NCBI GenBank assembly: GCA_963693085.1 | Contig: OY856412.1 | Span: 1,064,413,744-1,064,477,743 of the forward strand | DNA: 64,000 bases | Source of the DNA: Alisma plantago-aquatica | Lineage: Eukaryota; Streptophyta; Magnoliopsida; Alismatales; Alismataceae | Direction of reading: 5' to 3' | Shown: piece after piece, positions 48,348-61,050 of the stretch | Layout of the letters: every line of letters begins with the position of its first letter | Numbering within the stretch: the first letter of the stretch is position 1 | Position numbers and translations under genes: made by a program | The notes under the pieces: generated by a model | The model's input: the letters and a program-made list of their open reading frames with translations, nothing else | The model's database searches: none | What the model was told of the DNA's origin: nothing

Positions 48348-50420
48348 AATCCCCAACGAGATGAGAAGAGGGGAGACAACCTACTTGATTCACTCAACCT
48401 AGAGGGAGGCTTCTCCATGCGTACTCCACTCTTCTACGACACCAACTTCCTCTATTGGAAGAGGCGTATGAAGTTCTACATTCAAGGGATGTACATTGAT
48501 ATGTGCGTGGTGATGGTCACACCATACACGGAACCAACACGGGATGTTTCTACATGGAGTGAAGCTGCACTAAAAGAAGCCCAGATCAATGTCGAAGCCA
48601 TAAGCATCCTCTATGCATCCCTTACCCCAAAGGAGTTCAACCGCATTTCATCTTGGGACACCGCCTATGAGATTTGGGATAAATTGTGCACTACCTATTA
48701 GGGAACAAATCAAGTTAAGGAGGCTAATGTATACATGTTGAAAAGCCTTTTAGAGAACTTCAAGATGGGACAGAAATAAGGGATTACGAAGATGTATTCT
48801 AGGCTCAATGCTATCATCAATGACCTAGCTGCTTTGGGCATCACTTTGGATAGAGGTGTAATACTCTCCAAGATCTTAAGGACTCTATAAAAGATATGGG
48901 AGTCAAAGGTGACCTCCATTCAAGAAGTGATGAGCCTTGGTGACATCCCAACTGAAGATCTCATTGACAACCTCCAAGCTCATGAGACAAGGCTTGACAA
49001 GCAAGAAGAAGAATCTAAGCAAGAAGAGAAGGAGGCCAAGACGATCAAAGATAATGCTTTCAAATCACAAGTCAAGGCAGTCATACGTCAACAACAACTT
49101 TCTTGCCAGACTTCTCCTTCCTCCTCTAGTGAAGATGATGGCCCTAGTGAGCATGAAGCCTCCTACATCAAGGTAAAGCACTTCAAGGGAAAGTAATCCT
49201 CCTACTCTACTCCTAGATGCTACAACTGTGGACAAAAGGGACACTACAAGAGTGAATGTCCTAAATAAAGAAACTCACACCACAAGGGTAGCTCCAAGAA
49301 GGAGGAAGAGTAAAAGTAGGATAGCAAGTACAAGAGGAAGGAAAACAAGAAGAAAAGACATAAGAATACAGCTCATGCAGCTTGGGAAGCTTCATACTCA
49401 AGTAGCTCAAGCTCCAAAGAAGATGGAGAGTGCCACCTTGCACTCATGGCCTCTACTAGTGAAGAAATTGGTGAGGTAAGTGTGGTAAGATTACATGAAT
49501 TATCTAAGAAAGCTCTTATCGATATGCTGGTTTCTACCAGTTCTTCTTTTGCTAAATGTAAATCTAAAAGAAAAAGGTTAGGAAAAATTATGATGATTTG
49601 TATGCTAAACTTGAAATTCTTGAGCTTAATGAGAAAACTCATCTTGAGAGAATTGATAACTTGAAAGGACAATTTCTTGATCTTGAGATCCAATAAAATG
49701 GAGTTGAAGTAGAGAATGGTGTTTACCTTAATAACATTGAAACTCTTAAGGAAGATAACTAAAAGTGTGTTAAGGAACTTGAAACTCTTAAAACTAAAAA
49801 TGTTGAATTTCAGCTTCTTGTTGATACTTGTAGAGATGAGTGGGATGTTTATCTTAAGGAAGATCAAGTGCTTAAATATGAAAATGCTTGGTTGCTTGGT
49901 CAAGTTAATGGTTTATCTTCTGGACCTATCTTGCCTAATAATGATATTGCTTCTATTTCTCTTGAGAAAGATTCTTATTTGACTATAGCCCTCTATTTAG
50001 AGGCCAACCCTATTCGTGCTAGAGATGATATTTCTAGTTTGTCCTCTACTATCATATCTCTTAATGATTACAATCATAGACTTAGAGACTCTCTATAGAA
50101 ATTACTCTTAGGGAAAAACTTCCTTAATGAAATCCTTGACCATTCTACCAAAAAAATGTGGTACTGGTCGTTTGGGATTTGTAGGGGTGGCATCTAAGGG
50201 CAAGAACAAAGACAAAGGTAAGAAAAATAGCAAGCAGACATCCTATTTCATTGGAGAGTCCTCCAACACTAAGAACCCTATGATTTGTTCTGATTGCAAG
50301 TGTGATGACCATTACTCTACTTATTGTCCTTACAAGCCTAAGGGGACCAACCCAAAGATGAAATGGGTCCCCAAGCTAACTCTGGATCCCAAAGTTTGAG
50401 TTGGGAACTGACACTCTCCT
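48348..50420 (+). pseudogene. Copia C gag remnant
   Basis: Gag opens in the frame 48318-48701 with TPLFYDTNFLYWKRRMKFYI, the copia gag start block, and NRISSWDTAYEIWDKL. Near 48909-49196 comes the KxEDLIDNLQAHE region, ending in an acidic Ser-rich stretch. A nucleocapsid knuckle CYNCGQKGHYKSEC lies near 49220-49262. A long, Lys-rich, probably coiled-coil extension follows (49446-50098), then a second cysteine cluster CSDCKCDDHYSTYC near 50287-50330 and KMKWVPKL. A second CCHC-like motif after a coiled coil is typical of SIRE-type copia gag. Multiple stops and frame changes are present. Confidence 0.8.
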
Positions 50421-52214
50421 TTATTGTAGAGAAAAGGTAGATGGATTGTTGATAGTGGCTGCACTAATCATATGACAGGTGACAAGTCATTTCAACAACT
50501 TCAAAAAAAAGAAAGGAGGTTCGGTTACCTTTGGGGACAACAACAAAGGTAAGGTAAAAGGTGAGGGTGATGTAGGTGAATCCTTGTGTATTGAGAATGT
50601 TCTTTTTTTAAATGACCAACATCACAATTTAATTATTGTAAGTCAATTATGTGATAAAGGTTACCTTGTGTTATTTTCTTCTTTTGAATGCTTGATTCTA
50701 GATTCCCTCACCTATCAAGTCATGTATAAGGGAGCTAGAAGTGGTAGTCTTTATGTAATTGTTCTTGACTCTATTAAGCATGTTGTTTGTAGATGCCTAG
50801 TAGTCAACTCGAATCATATATTTCTTTGGCATTGTCAACTTGGTCATGTAAATATGCATCATTTGAAGAAGTTGAGCAAAAAGGACTTGTCAAGGGACTT
50901 CCCAAATTGAATTTTGAAAAGGATTCAGAATCCCAACTTTGTACCCAAGGAAAGCAAATCAATTCCTCCTTCAAATCCAAAGGAGCCTTTAGTACCAAGA
51001 GATATCTTGTACTTCTTCATGTTGATATATTTGGACAATGAGAACTCAATTGCTTTGTGGTTCCAAGTATTGCCTTGCTATTGTCGATGATTTATCTAGA
51101 CATAGTTGGACCTTCCTTCTCGTTTCTAAGAGTGATATGCTTGATATTTTCTCAAATTTTTGTTAATGATTTTAGAATGAATCCTCTTGCTGAATCATTT
51201 CATTTGTATTGATCATGGGGGAGAATTTGAAAATGATCTTTTTACACATTTTGGTCAAGAATTTGGATATGAACATAACTTATCTTCACCTCGAACACAT
51301 CAAAAAAGTGGGGTTGTAGAGAGAAAGAATAGGTCACTAAAGGAGATGTCTAGGACCATGATTTTAGAGTATGACACTCCAAAGAAGTTTTGGGATGAAG
51401 CCGTTAGTGCCTCATGTTTTGTGAAAAACTAGATTTTTACACATCCTTCTTTAAAGAAAACCCCCTATGAGCTATGGCATGGAAGGAAGCCTTCTTTTGA
51501 GCATTTCCATGTTTTTGGATGTTCTTTTTTTAATATGAAAGATTCTCTCGACAAGTTTGATCTGAAATCTTAAAAGGCTCTCTTTCTTGTCTATAGCACT
51601 ACTAGCAAGGCTTATAGAGTGTTTAATATTGATCTTGCTAAAGCAGAAGAATCTATAAATGTTAAGTTTATTGGGACTAACCCCGATGTTACCAAAGATA
51701 TTGTTCGAAATGATGATGTTGCAAGTGAGGTATTTCCTATTCTAAAATAACTCAACATCACCCAAAGGGAAAAGAGGTGGTCACTCAAGAAGAAGAGAAA
51801 GATGAAGAGAATAAGTATCCAAATCCCAGATTTACAAAGAATCATCGAAAAGAGCTCATTTTAGGTGATCCATTTGTAAGAGTGAAGATGTGAGCTGCAT
51901 TCAACAAAAAACAAGTCAACAACACCTTCATCTCACAACTCGAGCCATAGAACATCAAAGAAGCTCTTGGGTATGATGAGTGGATCCTAAGCATACAAGA
52001 AGAGTTGGAGCAATTTGAAAAGAACAAAGTTTGGACCTCTACTTCCAAGACTAGGTGATAGAAAGATCATTGACACCAAGTGGGTCTACCACAACAAGCT
52101 TGATGAAAGCGGTAAAGTGGAAAGGAACAAAGCAAGGTTAGTGGCCGAAGGTTACAATCAGTAGGAAGGTATAGATTTTGATGAAACATATGCATATGTA
52201 GCTAGACTTGAGTA
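50421..52214 (+). pseudogene. Copia C protease, integrase and partial RT remnant
   Basis: Protease starts with IVDSGCTNHMTG at about 50445-50480 (catalytic DSG). The frame 50479-50910 continues with VTFGDNNKGKVKGEG and the pre-integrase LWHCQLGHVNMHHL (zinc-binding His). Integrase core blocks follow: LHVDIFGQ near 51017, DHGGEFEND near 51210 and QKSGVVERKNRSLKEM near 51303, whose Glu is the third catalytic residue. The domain ends with a YELWHGRKPSF-like block near 51465-51500. RT begins near 52079 with WVYHNKLDESGKVERNKARL and stops at ARLE where copia D is inserted. Many stops. Confidence 0.85.
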
Positions 52215-53181
52215 TGTTGGCTAAATTGGACATTAATATACCATTTATTCTAATGATAACAAACATTTCACACTTGTGGATCTAGCATGTTATTTGAGCA
52301 TTTCAGGGTTCAAAGACATAAGGAAATCCGACTAAGTGGAAAGATGGAGATCAATGTGAATTGAAGATCAAATGTGATTAATTGTATAAATGTTCATGAT
52401 TGTACTCAAATGTAACACTTGTATGAAAATATAACATATAAATACTTATAAATCATGTAAATGAAGTGTTTGATCTTTCTACCCACTTATAGCAGTTAGA
52501 TAGATTTCCCCTGAAAGTTAGAGTCACCAACACACATTGTAACACACAATTAGTAGGTGATTTAAAATTCTAAAATAGGGACACCCCCACTCGAAGAACT
52601 TGTTGACCAAGACACACTCAATTGAAGTTCTGGTCGACTGAAAACCACCTCAGTTGAACTTGAGAGCATTGTTCAACAATTGACATAATTGTGCCCTAAA
52701 ATAGTCTTCGGTCAAAAATAATCTTGACCGACTAAGCTTCAGTCTAAATCTTGTGACTATTAGACTAAGTGGTTCGTAGTTGGGCATTGGAAATAGACGT
52801 TGCAACATTTTTTCCTTAAACCTAGGATCGATCGAAGAAAATCTCGACTGAGACACAATTCAGTCAACTCAGTAGGGTTATGATTATTCTTTTAAGCAAA
52901 AAAATAGCAATTGCTAGCCAAAAAATATGTACACCTAATGGCTAGTTAAGCACTAAGAACACTCGAGAGACTCCCTAGAACCAATGTTTTCAGAACCAAA
53001 CCAATGCTCGAACTGATACTGACTCAGACCAGATTGAATCGGGTTCAACCAGAGTGGTTGAACCGATTGGACTGGAAATGATATCAGCATGACATAAAAA
53101 AAATTGAGCCGGAAAAACCGAACTGGTCACCACGATAAAAGGCAATTAGCGGTTGGACTGGTCAAACCGGTTGAACCAGGC

Positions 53182-53183
<2 letters not shown>

Positions 53184-53276
<93 letters not shown>

Positions 53277-53340
53277 TGTATATATACACATATATATTTG
53301 AATATATATACATTGTATACATATATATATATGTGGCTAA
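53184..53340 (+). repeat. (TA)n microsatellite
   Basis: A pure TA run of about 85 bases from 53184 to about 53270, then an imperfect TA-rich stretch. ORFs of alternating Tyr and Ile here are artefacts. Confidence 0.95.
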
Positions 53341-53742
53341 AAGAATTGTGTACCCGAGTACATGTAGCTTACATGTACCCACCTTCATTTATGGTGATTG
53401 TAAAATTCAACTAAATGATCCAACCTTATGGATGTAATGTATACCCCTCATATAAGATGTGTATAAAAAAATCACCACAATCTGACATTCATAGATCATT
53501 TAACAAAAGCAAATGTGTATTTTTTAATCAACGGTAAGTTGCAGAAATTGTAGAAACCATTTAATGATGTATTGTTATATCTCATGATATATATGAGATA
53601 TGGTTATGATTTTTACACACATGTAATCTATATAGTGTTGAATCAATCAATATGATTGGATTTTATAAACATACTCCACATGTACTATTTTAATGGCTGG
53701 TACACGTAAGTTACATGTACCGGCCGATACACACTTCCTAAC

Positions 53743-53743
<1 letters not shown>

Positions 53744-53800
<57 letters not shown>

Positions 53801-53820
53801 TTGAATATATATATACATTA
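53744..53820 (+). repeat. (CT)n(TA)n microsatellite
   Basis: A ctctctctc run at about 53744-53780 followed by tatatata to about 53800 and an imperfect TA stretch. No gene. Confidence 0.9.
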
Positions 53821-53828
53821 TATATACT

Positions 53829-54160
53829 GTATATCTTCACTACCCATGCGGGTAACTAAGATTCTCTACTCGTGCTTTAGTTTTGTAATGGGAAGGTATG
53901 TATTTGTACTGAGACAATCTAAATTTGTAATGAGACGACCGAAATTGTAATACAAAGACTCGTTTCTTATTACAGTGTTGTTACAGTAATAAATATATAT
54001 TTATTATTGTAACAGCGTTGTAATACAAAATGAGTTTTTGTATTACAATTTCGGTTGTCTCATTACAAATTTGGTTGTCTCATTACATATATGTGTCATC
54101 CCATTACAAAATTGATGCACGGGTAACGAATCTTAGTTACCTGCATGGGTAGCGAAGATA

Positions 54161-54163
<3 letters not shown>
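53829..54163. mobile_element. Foldback (MITE-like) palindrome nested in the hAT-like element
   Basis: The left arm starts gtatatcttcactaccca at 53829. The right arm ends with its near-complement tgggtagcgaagatatac at 54163. Arms of about 160 bases pair with few mismatches around a centre near 53996 (taataaatatatatttatta). It sits between TA-rich tracts, suggesting TA target preference. It has no coding capacity. A transcript would form a long hairpin. Confidence 0.8.
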
Positions 54164-54470
<307 letters not shown>

Positions 54471-54779
54471 TATATGTATATTTTCTATGTAAATACATAC
54501 ATACACACATATTCCATATATGTAAATTCTTATGTTTATTCTACCTTTTATTTTATCTTCTCTTTGAACCACTAGTGCAATCCGGTTTGGTCCGACCGGC
54601 CGGTTGGACCGGTTGGGCTGTATTTCTGACTGGTTGGACCAGAAAAAGACACATAACTGGTTTTTTAGGCTCCATACTGGTTAGCTACCGGTTCACAAGT
54701 GTGACTGGTCGGACCGTCCAGTCCGATTTAGTTTTAAAAACACTGCCTAGAACATCCCTAGACACTTGGAGACTATTCC

Positions 54780-54787
54780 TATAAATA
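54780..54787 (+). promoter_or_regulatory. TATA box of copia D LTR
   Basis: TATAAATA in ttcctataaataggagagg, about 730 bases before the LTR end. The hAT-like insertion ends 34 bases upstream, so upstream promoter elements are displaced. Confidence 0.6.
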
Positions 54788-55507
54788 GGAGAGGCCTTAG
54801 GACACCTAAAGAACATAAGCTACATTGGAGCATTCACTATTCCGAGCAGTCAAACTAGATTCACTTATTGTCTTCCTCCTTGTGCTCTAGAACGTGTCCC
54901 ATAGCTACAATCTCCTAGCCACCACACATAGCCACATTCATCTTAAATGGATAGTAGATTCTAACACTTGATATAGGATCAACGTGTTGTACTTCATTGT
55001 TGTATTTCCTTCTTACAGTCCTCGTTCACATGTACAAGCTGTCTTTGCTCCTTGGCTACTCCAGGATCGTGGAGGATGCTTGAGGGAGAACAGGTGAAGT
55101 TACTTCTTGGTGGAGAAGGCTGCTTCAAGAGTAGCTTGATATTAATTCAAGGAAGGCTACTTCAAGGGTGGTTGGAGCTACTTCCAAAGGAAGGCAATCT
55201 CATGGTGGTGGAGTTACTTTAAGGAGGAGAAGGCTACTACAAATGATTGAAGTTACTTCAAAGAAGGTTTCCACAAGGAGGATTGAGGGTACTTCAAGGT
55301 GAAGGCTACTTCAAGGAAGGTGATTGTATTTTATGTAACATCCTTGTGAGGTAATAAAATTAATCACTTTTATTAAAGGTTGGAACCACTCTAAACACAA
55401 GTGTCTTCCTTGTTTCCTCCTCCTCCTTTGGTTGAGTGTTTTAATTAATTCAACTAACTTTAATTTATCCAAAAATCTCTATTCACCTCCCCCCTAGATC
55501 TTTCAAT

Positions 55508-55519
55508 TGGTATCAGAGA
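55508..55519 (+). other. Primer-binding site of copia D (tRNA-iMet)
   Basis: TGGTATCAGAGA matches 11 of 12 bases of the initiator-methionine tRNA complement. Confidence 0.8.
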
Positions 55520-55553
55520 AGCTCTTCAAGGAGACATAACAGGTCTTGAAGAA

Positions 55554-57235
55554 TGGGGACAAAATGTTGAGCGATCTCAACCTTAAAGGAACTCACATTA
55601 CTCGGACACCACCTTTTGATAGAAGCAACTACACCTAGTGGAAAAGAAGAATGCAATTCTACTTCCTAGGACTCAACTTGGAGCTATGAAGGATGGTGTC
55701 TACTCCCTATGTGCTTCCCACAACTAAATATGCAACGTGGGATCCCAACACGGTAAAACAGGTTCAGTTAAATGCCAAAGTGGTAAGCATATTATATTGT
55801 TCTATTTCAGTAAGTGAATTCAATAGAATATCCTCATGTGATACAGCTTATGATAAATGGCATAAACACTCTGTAACACATGGAGGAACTACCCAAGTTA
55901 AAAATACCAAAATTAATATGCTTAATCAAAAGTCTGAACAATTTTGAATGCAACCTAATGAATCTATTAGTGAAATTTATGCAATATTTTCTTCCATTGT
56001 TAATAGATTAAGTGCATTAGGAAAATATATAAGTGAATAAGACAAGTGTCCAAAATTCTCAAGTCTTTGCCACCAAAATACAAACCAAAGGTGAAGGCTA
56101 TTGAAGAAGCAAACGATCTCACCACAATGAGGATGGAACAGCTCATTGGCAACCAAGAAACTCATGAGGCCACTCTTGAAGAAGAAGAAAGAGTGGAGGC
56201 TGAGCTTCAAAGGGAAAAAGGAAGGACATAACCTTTAAAGATACAACAAAGACTCAATCGAAAGTCATCACTCAAGAAAGTGACAAAACAAGTGAAGGAG
56301 ATGATGAAGAAGATGCACTCATTGTGATTGGTAAGAAATATAGAAGGTATAAATCTAACAAGAATTCTAGTGCTTCTTCATCTTCTTACCTTAGGTGTTT
56401 TGAATGTGGAAAGAAAGGACATGTGAAGAATAAATGTCCTAAAATCAAGAATGTAAAGAAGTCTTCCTTCAAGAAAAGGACAAAGGAGATAATGCTTACA
56501 AAGTTGCTTGGGACAAATCAGTAATGAAAGTGGAAGCAGGTAAGAGGAAGTTGAATGTATTATGGCCAAAGAAGATGAAAATGAGGACTCAAGTGAGGTA
56601 ATCCTTCTTGAATTATCTAAAGAAGAACTAATCACTAGTCTCCAAGAGATACATGACAAATATATTGACTGTAAAAATAAATTAAAGAAGCTTACAAAAA
56701 CTAATGATGATTTGGATGCTAAGCTATATACTCTCTCTTATGAAAATGAAAGTCTCATATATGAAAGAGATACCTTAAAATCTTCAATTAATGAGAATAA
56801 TATCAAGTTGCTTGTTGTAGAAACAAACTATAACTTTCTTTGCCAAGAAAAGGTTGAATTGCTTGCAAAAATAAATGATCTTCAAACTCAACCTATTTTA
56901 TGCACTCATTTCGATTATGATGTTATTGTAAAAGAAAGAGACAGTTTTCTATCTAATCTAGATCAAGCACAATTAGATATTAAAATAAAAATAGATGAAA
57001 TTGGTATGTTGCAAAAAGATATTAGTAGCTTGAAAAATAAAGATATCATTGATAAAATCCTAAAGGTTTCATCTGGGCAAATTGGGAGGAGAGGTCTAGG
57101 CTATGCACCCAAAGAAAAATCCTATCAAAAACCTAGACCTAGAAAGACACAAGTCCCAAGACAAAGGTCATGTATGTACCTAAAAACACTCCAACTCATG
57201 ACTAAAATGGTTAAAAGCAAAATTAAATTGATTTA
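55554..57235 (+). pseudogene. Copia D gag remnant with zinc knuckle and coiled coil
   Basis: The N-terminal frame after the PBS reads RTPPFDRSNYTxWKRRMQF near 55605-55660, with a stop replacing one residue. It is followed by EFNRISSCDTAYDKW in 55693-55947. The region 56046-56231 gives KILKSLPPKYKPKV and MEQLIGNQETHE. The nucleocapsid knuckle CFECGKKGHVKNKC lies at 56396-56437. A 224-residue open stretch (56562-57236) has heptad-like Leu/Glu/Lys patterning and is probably coiled coil, the extended gag typical of SIRE-like copia. Only a handful of stops and frameshifts interrupt the gag. Confidence 0.85.
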
Positions 57236-57819
57236 GCTATTGCTATTATTGTCTACGTACTGGTCATTATTCATTTTCATTCCCTTACAAGAGAAATAAA
57301 TATAAGGATAAAGCCTGGGTTCCAAAACCACAAACTTAGAAATGTGGGGATACCTAGATGAGGTTTGACCTAAAACAAAATTTGAAGATTTGATTGTTTT
57401 ATCTCAACTAAACATAGCTTTAACTTGCATATTTTTCATGATTTGATTAGAACTAACAAAGATGTTTTGCTTGAAATTGATAAATTCACAAAGAACTAGT
57501 TTTAATTGACAAAATACTTGATTAAGGGTCTCTCTGATTGAAGAAATTTTTGGTGAAAGATTTTTTAGTTTAAAATTTTATTATTCATTCCGGCCGACAA
57601 ATATCTCGATTGAGAAATCTTCTGATCGAATATATCTTTGACCGAGTATTACTCGGTGAAGAGTTTGTTATTGAATCAATCAATTTATGACTATATTCAA
57701 TCATGTTTCTCAAAAACCTTCAAAAAATCTTCCAAATTAGTTATTCTAAAAAAATGATATGCTTTAATAAACATCCCTAACCAAAAGGACCATCACATGG
57801 GTACCAAAATCTATCTATT

Positions 57820-58330
57820 TTATAGGATTGGGTGATTGATAGTGGTTGCTCCAAACATATAACTGGAAATAAAGAAGGTTCTGAACCTATTGAAGAAAAG
57901 AAGAGTCGTATGGTCACATTTGGAGACAATGCCAAAGGTAAAATTATTGGAATAGGTAATGTTGATACAAATCTTCAAATTAAAAATGTCTTACTTGTTG
58001 ATGGATTACATCACAACTTGATTAGTGTATGTCAATTATGTGATAGTGCCTATGATGTTCTTTTTAACAAATCTTGCTGCAAGATACTCATTGAATACAC
58101 AAATAATGTTGTTTATGAAGGAAAAATATTAGAAAATCTGTATATATTGACACAACTTGATTAGTGTACGTCAATTATGTGATAGTGCCTATGATGTTCT
58201 TTTTAACAAATCTTGCTGCAAGATACTCATTGAATACACAAATAATGTTGTTTATGAAGGAAAAATATTAAAAATCTGTATATACTGACCTAATTATATG
58301 AAAGCTACTATTGGAAAATTTCTGATTGGA
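57820..58330 (+). pseudogene. Copia D protease remnant with internal 139-bp duplication
   Basis: The frame 57832-58164 gives VIDSGCSKHITGNKEG (catalytic DSG), VTFGDNAKGKIIGIG and HHNLISVCQLCDSAYDVLF, the copia protease ending in its conserved LISVxQL block. A direct tandem duplication (58012-58150 and 58151-58289) follows. Its 139-base period is not a multiple of three and throws the reading out of frame. The enzyme would be inactive or truncated. Confidence 0.85.
58012..58289 (+). repeat. 139-bp tandem duplication in copia D protease
   Basis: Starts cacaacttgattagtgta at 58012 and again at 58151. Only a few differences are visible between copies (for example gtatgtc against gtacgtc), so it is recent relative to the element. 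Confidence 0.95.
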
Positions 58331-59380
58331 AATATTAATCTTTACAACTATGCCATAAAAAACTAGGTCATGCAATTTCACATGTTATCAAAAATTTGAT
58401 TAAATATGATCTTGTTCTTGGTTAACCTTAACTCTCTTTTCACAAACCTAAAAATTGTGAACCATGTACTTTAGGTAAGAAAAATAAAACTTCTTTCAAA
58501 TCTAAAACCTTACTTAGAACTACAAGATCATTAATACTCATTCACATGGACTTGTTTGGTCCTATGAGGACTTAATCTATTGGTGGTAAAAGTTATTTCT
58601 TTGTTATGGTTGATGATTATAGTAGATATACTTGTGTTCATTTCCTCTCAACTAAAGATGATACAAATAGAATATTCATTCAATTTTGTTCTAAAATTGA
58701 AAATCAACTACAAAACAAAATATGTACCATTAGGAATGATCATGGTAGGGAATTTGAAAATCACATCTTTGAAGAGTTTTGTACATTTCAAGGGTACACT
58801 GATAATTTTTCAGCTCCACGCACCCCCACAACAAAATGGGGTAGCAGAAAGGAAAATTGATTTTTACAAGAAATGGCTAAAACTATGTTACTTGAACACA
58901 ATACACCTAAAACGTTTTGGGCTGAAGCAGTTAATATGGCATTTTATGTATTGAATCATGTAACAAATCACTCCCATCTTAAGAAAACTTCTTATGAACT
59001 TATTTTCACTAATAAGTCAAGACTTGATTATTTTCATACTTTTGGTACTCCATGTTACCTCTTAAATACAAAGGATGATAAAGATAAATTTGACCCTAAA
59101 TAACATAAAGGATTCTTCTTCGGATTCTCAACTTCTAGTAAGGCTTTTTGAATCTATAATACCACCTCTAGAAAAGTTGAAGAATCAATTCATATCACAT
59201 TTCATGAAATAACAACACAGAGCTGAAAATGAAATTGAAAACTTAAAAGACGCAACTCATCAAATTGATGACAACCATATCTACTAAATATGATCAAAAT
59301 ACTGAAAATGAGAAACAACACGAGACACAACAGCCCATTCCTAGAATAGTCAAGGACCATCCTTAAGACTTAATCGTAGG
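58331..59380 (+). pseudogene. Copia D integrase remnant
   Basis: The pre-integrase zinc-binding part is near 58345-58420 (LHKKLGHAISHV). The core follows with LIHMDLFGPMRT near 58535 (first Asp), VDDYSRYTCVHFLS in 58606-58860, DHGREFENHIFEEF near 58738 (second Asp), and QQNGVAERK near 58838 (third catalytic Glu, reached by a frame change). Then come AKTMLLEHNTPKTFWAEAVN (58873) and the C-terminal YELIFTNKSRLDYFHTFG. At 59120-59380 an eroded linker precedes RT. The enzyme inserts element cDNA. Two or three frame changes break it. Confidence 0.9.
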
Positions 59381-60330
59381 AAACCCTTTTTATAAAGTAA
59401 AAATTCGATCATCATTTAAAGATGTTGCAAATATGGAATTCATATCAATCATTGAACCTAAAAAGGTAAATGAAGCTTTAAAGGATGGATTTTGTACAAT
59501 GGCTATGCAATTAGAACTAAAAAAATTTACAAAAAATAATGTATGGGACTTAGTTCCTAAACCACAAGATAAAACCATCATTGGAACTAAGTGGGTTTTT
59601 CATAACAAACTTAATGAAGCAGGGGAAGTAGTTAGAAACAAAGCTAGGTTGGTAGCTCAACGATAAAATCAATAAGAAGGAATAGATTTTGATGAAACAT
59701 ATCCTTCCATGGCTAGACTTGAGGCTATTAGAATGTTATCGGCTCTAGCAGCTTACAAAGACATCAAACTATTCCAAATGGATGTAAAAATTGCCTTCCT
59801 AAATGGAATTATAGAAGAGGAGGTATATGTTGCTCAATCACCTGGCTTTGAGAATCCTGATAAAATTGACCATTTATATAAACTTAAGAAATCTCTATAT
59901 GTTCTTAAACAAGCACCACGTAATTGGTATGAAAGACTTAAAAATTACCTATTTGATAATGGATTTTTTATTGGAAAATCAAATTCTACACTATTTTTCA
60001 AAACATACAAATCAGAGTTTCTTGTTGTTCAAACATATGTTGATGACATCATTTTTGGTGCTTCAAACAATTCCTTATGTAAATAATTTAATGATATTAT
60101 GCAAAAAGAGTTTGAAATGAGTCTCATGGGAGATTAACATTTTTCCTTAGTTTTCGAATAAAACAAATGCCCGTCAGAATTTTACATAGCCAAGAGAAAT
60201 ACACCTAAGAACTCTTAAAATTATTTGGCATCGAAAATTGCAAACATGCTACCACTCCCATGGATACCTCTGTCAAAATTGACAAGGATGAAGATGGTGA
60301 ACCCATTGATGATTCCATGTATAGGCCATG
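59381..60330 (+). pseudogene. Copia D reverse transcriptase remnant
   Basis: Frames 59433-59666 and 59709-60086 give KKFTKNNVWDLVPKP, GTKWVFHNKLNEAGEVVRNK, QMDVKIAFLNGIIEEEVYV (first catalytic Asp in MDV) and LYVLKQAPRNWYERL. The catalytic YVDD lies at 60036-60047. The segment 60090-60330 covers the thumb region with stops (for example at 60086 and 60136). Only a few inactivating changes are visible, so this RT was probably lost fairly recently compared with the other copies here. Confidence 0.9.
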
Positions 60331-61050
60331 ATTGGTAGTTTGCTATATTTGATCGCTTCTAGACCGGATATCATGTTCTCTGTTGGGCTTTGCACTAGAT
60401 TTCAATCAAAACCAATGCATTCTCATTTTCAAGTAGTCAAAAGGATTTTAAGATATCTTGATGGTACTATCGACTATGGTTTGTGGTATCCTAAAGGACA
60501 ATCGCTAGACCTAAAAGCTTACACTGATGTCGATCATGCTGGATGTCGACTTGATTGTAAGAGCACAAGTTGTGGTTGTTTCTTACTAGGAAGAGCCTTA
60601 GTATCTTGGTTTAGTAAGAAATAAAATACAATTGGTCTATCCACCATTGAAGCCAAATATGTGGTTGTTGGTTCATGCTATGCTCAAGTGCTCTATATGC
60701 AACAAGTTTGCAATGACTATGGCTTTGCTTTCTCTTCTACGCCAATCTTTTGTGATTATAATAGTGCTATTAACTTAGCCCATAATCCTATTTTACATAG
60801 TTGTGCTCAGCATATTGAAATTAGACATCATTTCTTAAGAGATCATATTTCTAAAAATAATATATCTCTCCATCATGTTGATACTGAAGAGAAATTAGAA
60901 AATATCTTTACCAAACCTCTTCCTCTTGATCAATTTCAATATATTAGAAAGAGGTTACTTATTACTCCCTTAGAAGATGTATTCTTTGATATATGTGCTC
61001 AAAATTCTAATTTAGCTTCATGTTATTTTTATTGCACAAGATTCTAGTAA
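60331..61050 (+). pseudogene. Copia D RNase H remnant
   Basis: The frame 60328-60624 starts MIGSLLYLIASRPDIMFSVG, the connection region, and continues with RFQSKPMHSHFQVVKRILRYL, AYTDVDHAGCRLDCKSTSC (an RNase H Asp block) and SWFSKK with a stop. The next frame, 60661-61047, continues with VVGSCYAQVLYMQQV, IFCDYNSAINLAHNPI (second catalytic block), HIEIRHHFLRDHI and IFTKPLPLDQFQYIRKRL, the usual copia polyprotein end. One stop after SWFSKK divides an otherwise well-kept domain. Confidence 0.9.

Larger units (their letters stand above)
47641..52214 (+). mobile_element. Ty1/copia element C, 3' part displaced by copia D
   Basis: Contains a 5' LTR (left end uncertain, right end at 48316), a perfect iMet PBS (48319-48330), gag with two cysteine clusters, protease, integrase and the first part of RT. 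The sequence stops within RT at 52214, where the LTR of copia D begins. The gag and protease features place it with the Tork/SIRE-like copia group, and the same is true of D. Many stops and frameshifts are present. The rest of C should lie beyond copia D, outside the window. Confidence 0.85.

Noticed and set aside
49373..49903. 176-aa minus-strand ORF
   Set aside because: Antisense shadow of the Lys/Glu-rich copia C gag coiled-coil region.
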